This document shows, piece after piece, positions 6,328 to 9,848 of a stretch of DNA of 9,848 nucleotides (positions are counted from its first letter, which is position 1; each line of letters starts with the position of its first letter). The position numbers and the translations under genes were made by a program. The notes beneath the pieces are model-generated. The model was not told the DNA's origin. It was given only the letters and a program-made list of their open reading frames with translations, and ran no database searches. Source of the DNA: Syntrophomonadaceae bacterium (lineage in GTDB: Bacteria; Bacillota; Dethiobacteria; PWVN01); the NCBI GenBank assembly GCA_003561835.1, contig PWVN01000145.1, positions 1 to 9,848 of the forward strand, given 5' to 3'.

Positions 6328-7692
6328 GAGGAATCTTTGCGGGAAATGTGGGAAGGAATACTGCTGGAGATGGAAGGGCGGTTGAACCGGCCCAGTTTCG
6401 AAACCTGGGTCAAGATCATCAAGCCCGTTACCTTAAAAGATGAAACCCTCTACCTCAGCGTACCCAACGAATTTACAAAAAATTGGGTGGAGACCCGCTA
6501 TACCGGCCACCTCAAGGAAGCAGTGGTCAAAATCCTCGACCGGGAATACGAGATTCAATTTCTTCTGTCGCCCCAGTCCCTTCCCGAAGAAGACGTTCTG
6601 GACCTGCCTCCTGCGGCAGATCGTAATTCCAGAGCAGGACAAGCATCTCCCGGGAAGCGGGCGGCCGCCTGGCTGAACCCCAAGTATACCTTTGAGAGTT
6701 TTGTCATCGGGGACAGCAACCGCTTCGCTCATGCCGCCTCCCTGGCGGTGGCGGAAGCGCCGGCCAAAGCCTACAATCCCCTTTTCATTTATGGCGGTGT
6801 GGGGTTGGGCAAAACCCACCTGATGCACGCCATCGGCCATTTCTGCCTGGAGAACTCCTACAACACCAACGTCTTCTATTCCTCAACGGAAACCTTTACC
6901 AATGAATTCATCAACTCCATCCGGGACAACCGCACCGTGGAATTCCGCAACAAATACAGGAGTGTGGACATCCTGTTGATCGACGACATCCAGTTCCTGG
7001 CCGGCAAGGAGCAGACCCAGGAAGAATTCTTCCATACCTTCAACTCCCTCCACGAGAGCAACAGGCAGGTGATCATCTCCAGCGACCGCCCTCCCAAGGA
7101 CATACCCACCCTGGAGGAGCGGCTGCGCTCCCGCTTTGAATGGGGCCTGATCACCGACATACAACCCCCCGATTACGAGACCCGGGTGGCCATCCTGCGG
7201 AAAAAAGCCCACAACGACAACCTGGATATTCCCAATGAAGTTCTCCTGTTCGTGGCGGACCAGGTCAATTCCAACATCCGGGAACTGGAAGGGGCCTTTA
7301 TCCGGGTTATCGCCTATGCATCCCTGTCGGAAAAGGCCTTCACCGCGGACCTGGCCAGGGAGGCTTTGAAAGATATTATCCACAGCAAGGAAAAGGACCG
7401 CATGATTACCGTCAAGTTGATCCAGCAGGTGACGGCCGACTATTTCAACATCTCCCCGGCGGATATTACCGGGAAAAAGCGGACCAAGAGCTTTTCCTTT
7501 CCCCGGCAGATCGCCATGTACCTGTGCCGGCAGTTGACGGACGAATCCCTCCCCTACATCGGGGAGCAGTTCGGCGGCAAAGACCACACCACCATCCTCC
7601 ACGGGTGCAAGAAAATCCAGCGGGATATAGAAACAGACTACAATCTAAAAAAGGCAGTGGAAAACATCCAAAAGATGATCCAGAAGAAGTGA
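6325..7692 (+). CDS. dnaA: Chromosomal replication initiator protein DnaA
   Basis: DnaA binds DnaA boxes at oriC, forms an ATP-dependent filament, opens the duplex and recruits the helicase. With the TTG start the protein has 455 residues, normal for the family. Domain I spans about 1-80 (NRPSFETWVK at 21-30), followed by a short variable domain II (about 81-118). The AAA+ domain III has Walker A GGVGLGKTH (157-165), Walker B LLIDDIQFL (217-225), sensor I ISSDRPP (251-257) and the ERLRSRFEWGL arginine-finger region (265-275). Domain IV (about 360-455) is the DNA-binding helix-turn-helix with the signature FGGKDHTTILHGCKKI (416-431). Lysine stands where many orthologues have arginine in the GRDHTT segment, a conservative change. 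The start could also be GTG at 6304, adding seven residues. A DnaA box lies in the promoter, another within the gene, and a hairpin terminator follows the stop. Confidence 0.98.
   Translation: MEESLREMWEGILLEMEGRLNRPSFETWVKIIKPVTLKDETLYLSVPNEFTKNWVETRYTGHLKEAVVKILDREYEIQFLLSPQSLPEEDVLDLPPAADRNSRAGQASPGKRAAAWLNPKYTFESFVIGDSNRFAHAASLAVAEAPAKAYNPLFIYGGVGLGKTHLMHAIGHFCLENSYNTNVFYSSTETFTNEFINSIRDNRTVEFRNKYRSVDILLIDDIQFLAGKEQTQEEFFHTFNSLHESNRQVIISSDRPPKDIPTLEERLRSRFEWGLITDIQPPDYETRVAILRKKAHNDNLDIPNEVLLFVADQVNSNIRELEGAFIRVIAYASLSEKAFTADLAREALKDIIHSKEKDRMITVKLIQQVTADYFNISPADITGKKRTKSFSFPRQIAMYLCRQLTDESLPYIGEQFGGKDHTTILHGCKKIQRDIETDYNLKKAVENIQKMIQKK
7376..7384 (+). other. Perfect DnaA box inside dnaA
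   Basis: TTATCCACA occurs within the codons for D-I-I-H-S (about residues 350-354 of DnaA). It is a full match to the box used in the upstream cluster and in the same orientation as the promoter box. It may be a chance product of the protein sequence or a binding site linking the two origin halves. Confidence 0.5.
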
Positions 7693-7710
7693 TGCGGTGG
7701 ACAAGTTGGG

Positions 7711-7739
7711 GGTAAACTGGGAGTTTACCGGTTTTTTTT
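7711..7739 (+). terminator. Intrinsic terminator after dnaA
   Basis: A perfect eight-base-pair stem (GGTAAACT, loop GGG, AGTTTACC) is followed by GG and eight Ts (7732-7739), beginning 18 bases after the dnaA stop. This is a textbook rho-independent terminator on the plus strand. It should separate dnaA from dnaN transcription at least in part and keep dnaA transcripts out of the unwinding region downstream. Confidence 0.88.
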
Positions 7740-7786
7740 GGGGACATTGCGGGAGCCTGAGGATTGTGTTTATATCCCGAAGGGTT

Positions 7787-7795
7787 TTATCAACA
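7787..7795 (+). other. Weak DnaA box in the dnaA-dnaN gap
   Basis: TTATCAACA differs from the consensus TTATNCACA at one position (A for C at base 6). It lies in the non-coding gap about 45 bases before the degenerate box pair of the unwinding region, in the same orientation. Confidence 0.5.
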
Positions 7796-7811
7796 GGTTT
7801 TCCAGGGTTCG

Positions 7812-7831
7812 AAGCCCCGTGCCACGGGCTT
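7812..7831. repeat. Small inverted repeat in the dnaA-dnaN gap
   Basis: AAGCCC and GGGCTT form a six-pair stem; with one bulged C (7818) the stem extends by GT/AC around a three-base loop. No T run follows on either strand, so it is not a standard terminator. It sits between the weak DnaA box and the unwinding region. Role unknown. Confidence 0.5.
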
Positions 7832-7840
7832 TATTGGCCA

Positions 7841-7915
7841 TTATCCCCGCCGTACACAAGCCTACTACTACTTCTACTGAATTTATATATTTATTCCTAT
7901 TAGTTAAAGAATATG
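7841..7915 (+). other. oriC: oriC part 2: candidate unwinding element with DnaA-trios
   Basis: Two abutting degenerate DnaA boxes, TTATCCCCG (7841-7849) and CCGTACACA (7850-7858), are followed by a three-base spacer and six triplets, CTA CTA CTA CTT CTA CTG (7862-7879). On the other strand, read 3' to 5', these are GAT GAT GAT GAA GAT GAC, which fits the DnaA-trio pattern (3'-[G/A]A[T/A]-5') at five of six positions. An AT-rich tract (7880-7915) follows directly. The order box, spacer, trios, AT-rich tract, dnaN is that described for B. subtilis, where DnaA-trios load DnaA on one strand to open the duplex. The match is by recall and pattern; duplex opening here is inferred. Confidence 0.78.
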
Positions 7916-7933
7916 TCATGTGGAGGAAAAATT

Positions 7934-9028
7934 ATGGAACTTTTTTTTGAACAGGAAGCTGTACATAAAGCCCTGCAAACCGTTCACAAAGCCATTCCCC
8001 TGCGGACCCCCATGAATATTCTCAAGGGTGTCTTCCTGAATTTGCAGGGAAACCAGTTGTCCCTGACGGCTACGGACCTGGAGTTGGGGATCCGTACCCT
8101 GACCGAGGTCCAGGGGTTGGCCGACGGCAGCATCATCCTGCCGGAGCGTTTCGTGGAAATCGTCAAAAATCTGCCCCCCGGCCCTGTCCATATGCGGGTG
8201 GAGCGGGATGCGGCCCTCATCACCAAGGAAGACATCGTCTTTAACCTGCAGGGTTTTCCCTCCGAAGAATTCCCCCAATTCCCCAAAGGGGGGGAAGGAG
8301 AAACGGTAACGCTTCCCGGTTTTCTTTTAACGGAAATGCTGCAAAAGACCCTAATTACCGTATCTCCCGATCAGAGCAAACCCGCCTTCACCGGGGTCAA
8401 CTTCCATATACAGGGAGACCTTTTAACCCTGACCTCCTCGGATACCTTCCGCCTGTCCGTCATCAAGGATAAAATTCGGGATATGGAGGCAGGAGACCGG
8501 GAATTTATCGTGCCGGCCAAATCCCTGCGGGAGTTGGTGCGTATTCTACAGGAAGAGGACCTGGTGACCCTGCAGGTGGAAAAGGGGTTAGCCCTATTTT
8601 CCTTCCGGGGTACCGTGCTTACCACCGGCCTGCTGGCGGAAAAATTCCCCAATGTCAGCCGCGTTATTCCCAAAGACGCCTTTACCCGGGTAAAGGTTAA
8701 CAAAAACCTGCTGGAAATGGCCCTAACCCGGGGGTTTCTCCTGGCGGATACGGAGATCCACACAGTGAACCTGAGGGTGGAGGAGAAACAGATGATTCTA
8801 AACTCCACTTCCACCCTGGGCAGCAATACGGAAAAGATTCCCCTGCTGGGCTTTGAGGGGGAAGAAGTGAGCCTCATCATGAATATCCGTTTTCTCCACG
8901 AGGTGCTGCGGGTTATGCCCGGGGGGGAGATTCTCATGCGCTTTAAAGGGAATACCGGCCCCTGCATCATGGAACCCCTGACGGATCTGGATTTTCTGTA
9001 CCTGGCCCTGCCCGTCAAACCTGACTGA
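7934..9028 (+). CDS. dnaN: DNA polymerase III beta subunit (sliding clamp) DnaN
   Basis: DnaN forms the ring that tethers DNA polymerase to DNA and docks many repair proteins. The 364 residues match the usual length and show three clamp domains in series. Domain 1 (about 1-125) has LSLTATDLELGI (43-53) and ILPERFVEIVKNLP (68-81). Domain 2 (about 126-245) has GVNFHIQGDLLTLTSSDTFRLSV (154-176) and ends at the FPNVSRVIP linker (238-246). Domain 3 has NPG-like turns, VMPGGEILMRF (327-337) and the C-terminal LALPVK. The ATG at 7934 is chosen for its GGAGG seven bases upstream; an in-frame ATG at 7913 would put that site inside the gene. Codons 3-5 contain eight consecutive Ts (7941-7948). No clear promoter is visible after the dnaA terminator. 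recF starts nine bases after the stop, so the two are probably cotranscribed. Confidence 0.97.
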   Translation: MELFFEQEAVHKALQTVHKAIPLRTPMNILKGVFLNLQGNQLSLTATDLELGIRTLTEVQGLADGSIILPERFVEIVKNLPPGPVHMRVERDAALITKEDIVFNLQGFPSEEFPQFPKGGEGETVTLPGFLLTEMLQKTLITVSPDQSKPAFTGVNFHIQGDLLTLTSSDTFRLSVIKDKIRDMEAGDREFIVPAKSLRELVRILQEEDLVTLQVEKGLALFSFRGTVLTTGLLAEKFPNVSRVIPKDAFTRVKVNKNLLEMALTRGFLLADTEIHTVNLRVEEKQMILNSTSTLGSNTEKIPLLGFEGEEVSLIMNIRFLHEVLRVMPGGEILMRFKGNTGPCIMEPLTDLDFLYLALPVKPD

Positions 9029-9037
9029 GGTGTCTGT

Positions 9038-9848
9038 GTGGAATTACGAAGGCTTGTCCTGAAATCGTTTCGGAATTACGAGGCGCTGGTTTTCGAACCG
9101 GGTCCCGGGATCAACCTGCTTCTGGGCAGGAATGCCCAGGGGAAGACAAACCTGTTGGAGGCCATATACTACCTTTCCGCCTTCTCTTCCCCCCGCGCCC
9201 AGGGGGACAGCGAATTGGTGCTGTGGGGGCATGCTTCCTTTTACCTGCAGGGGAGTTTTTTAAAAAAGGGGAACCCCCTGCTGCTGGAAGCCGGCTATGA
9301 TGGGGCGGCATCCCGCAAGGAGATCCGCCTGGACCGGCAGTTGGTGCGGCAGGCCGCTGCCGTGGGCCAGGCCAATGCCGTGCTCTTTACCCCGGAAGAC
9401 CTCTACCTGATCAAGGGCTACCCCCAGGTGCGCCGCCAGTTTCTGGACCGGGAAATCCTGCAGGTAAACCCCCTGTACGGACAGCACCTGTCCCGCTATA
9501 CCCGGATTTTACGCCAGCGGAACCGGTTGCTGCGGGATGCCGGCCTCTCCTCCCGGGGGAGGAAGATGCCGCCGGTGGATGTTTGGGACCAGCAACTGGC
9601 GGAGATGGCTGCCTTCGTCCTGCAAAAAAGAAGGGAATACGTGAAAAAACTGGCCCTTCTCGCCAGGCTGCAGCACCGAAAATTAACAGACGGGGGGGAA
9701 GACCTCAAGCTCCACTATGCCTCCTCCCTGGAAAGCACGAAGGGGGAGGGGGAGTTTTCCCGGGAAATAATTCGGGAAGAATTTCTCCTGGCCCTCAAAA
9801 AAAGCGAAGAAGAAGAACAGCGCCGGGGGGTAACCCTGGTGGGCCCCC
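9038..9848 (+). CDS. recF: DNA replication/repair protein RecF, 3' end cut by window edge
   Basis: RecF is an SMC-like ATPase that, with RecO and RecR, helps load RecA at single-strand gaps. The 270 visible residues include the N-terminal LRRLVLKSFRNYEALVFEPG (3-22), Walker A GRNAQGKT (30-37) followed by NLLEAIYYLS, the family segment FTPEDLYLIKGYPQVRRQFLD (117-137), RNRLLR (161-166), and the start of the RRGVTLVGP motif (262-270) that leads into the lost C-terminal ATPase half. Full-length RecF is about 360-370 residues, so about 95 are missing, including the Walker B and signature motifs. The start is a GTG at 9038 with GAGGTG five bases upstream; that ribosome site overlaps the dnaN stop. 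Directly following dnaN, it lacks the small S4-domain gene that sits between the two in Bacillus. Confidence 0.96.
   Translation, partial: MELRRLVLKSFRNYEALVFEPGPGINLLLGRNAQGKTNLLEAIYYLSAFSSPRAQGDSELVLWGHASFYLQGSFLKKGNPLLLEAGYDGAASRKEIRLDRQLVRQAAAVGQANAVLFTPEDLYLIKGYPQVRRQFLDREILQVNPLYGQHLSRYTRILRQRNRLLRDAGLSSRGRKMPPVDVWDQQLAEMAAFVLQKRREYVKKLALLARLQHRKLTDGGEDLKLHYASSLESTKGEGEFSREIIREEFLLALKKSEEEEQRRGVTLVGP

Noticed and set aside
7806..7816. GGTTCGAAGCC, a perfect tRNA T-loop (B-box) match
   Set aside because: The surrounding bases give no acceptor, D or anticodon arms and no CCA end, so it is not a tRNA or a clear tRNA remnant.
1..9848. Mobile elements, CRISPR repeats, accessory or defence genes
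   Set aside because: Nearly every base is accounted for by core genes or origin DNA; I saw no transposase, integrase, direct-repeat array or foreign-looking insert.

Overview
This window is the chromosomal replication-origin neighbourhood of a bacterium whose gene order, YidC/Jag/YidD set and origin layout point to the Bacillota, most likely a fairly GC-rich Clostridia-type lineage. That lineage call is an inference from gene order and protein style; no species-level marker is present. All genes found are core housekeeping genes. I saw no mobile element, CRISPR array, tRNA or rRNA.

Layout. Leftward of the origin, on the minus strand and reading away from it, lie rpmH (ribosomal protein L34), rnpA (RNase P protein), yidD, yidC, jag, mnmE, mnmG and rsmG; rsmG runs off the left edge. 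Rightward, on the plus strand, lie dnaA, dnaN and recF; recF runs off the right edge. Every gene therefore points away from the origin, co-oriented with replication forks leaving it. A consensus-like promoter (TTGACA, 18-base spacer, TATAAT) fires leftward into rpmH. A second one (TTGACC, 17, TAATAA) fires rightward into dnaA.

The origin is bipartite. Part one is the rpmH-dnaA gap, with four perfect DnaA boxes (TTATNCACA), one of them between the -35 and -10 of the dnaA promoter, plus weaker ones. Part two is the dnaA-dnaN gap. It holds a hairpin terminator, a weak DnaA box and, just before dnaN, two degenerate DnaA boxes, a run of CTA-type triplets and an AT-rich tract. This order matches the DnaA-trio unwinding element known from Bacillus subtilis. 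A fifth perfect DnaA box lies inside the dnaA coding sequence.

How the genes work together. dnaA, dnaN and recF supply initiation, the sliding clamp and gap repair. rpmH and rnpA link ribosome and tRNA production. yidD, yidC and jag serve membrane-protein insertion and RNA binding. mnmE and mnmG together modify the tRNA wobble uridine, and rsmG methylates 16S rRNA. Several junctions overlap by 1-4 bases, suggesting translational coupling. Two intrinsic terminators, after jag and after dnaA, split what are often drawn as continuous operons. No undescribed system was found; the most interesting content is the regulatory architecture of the origin.
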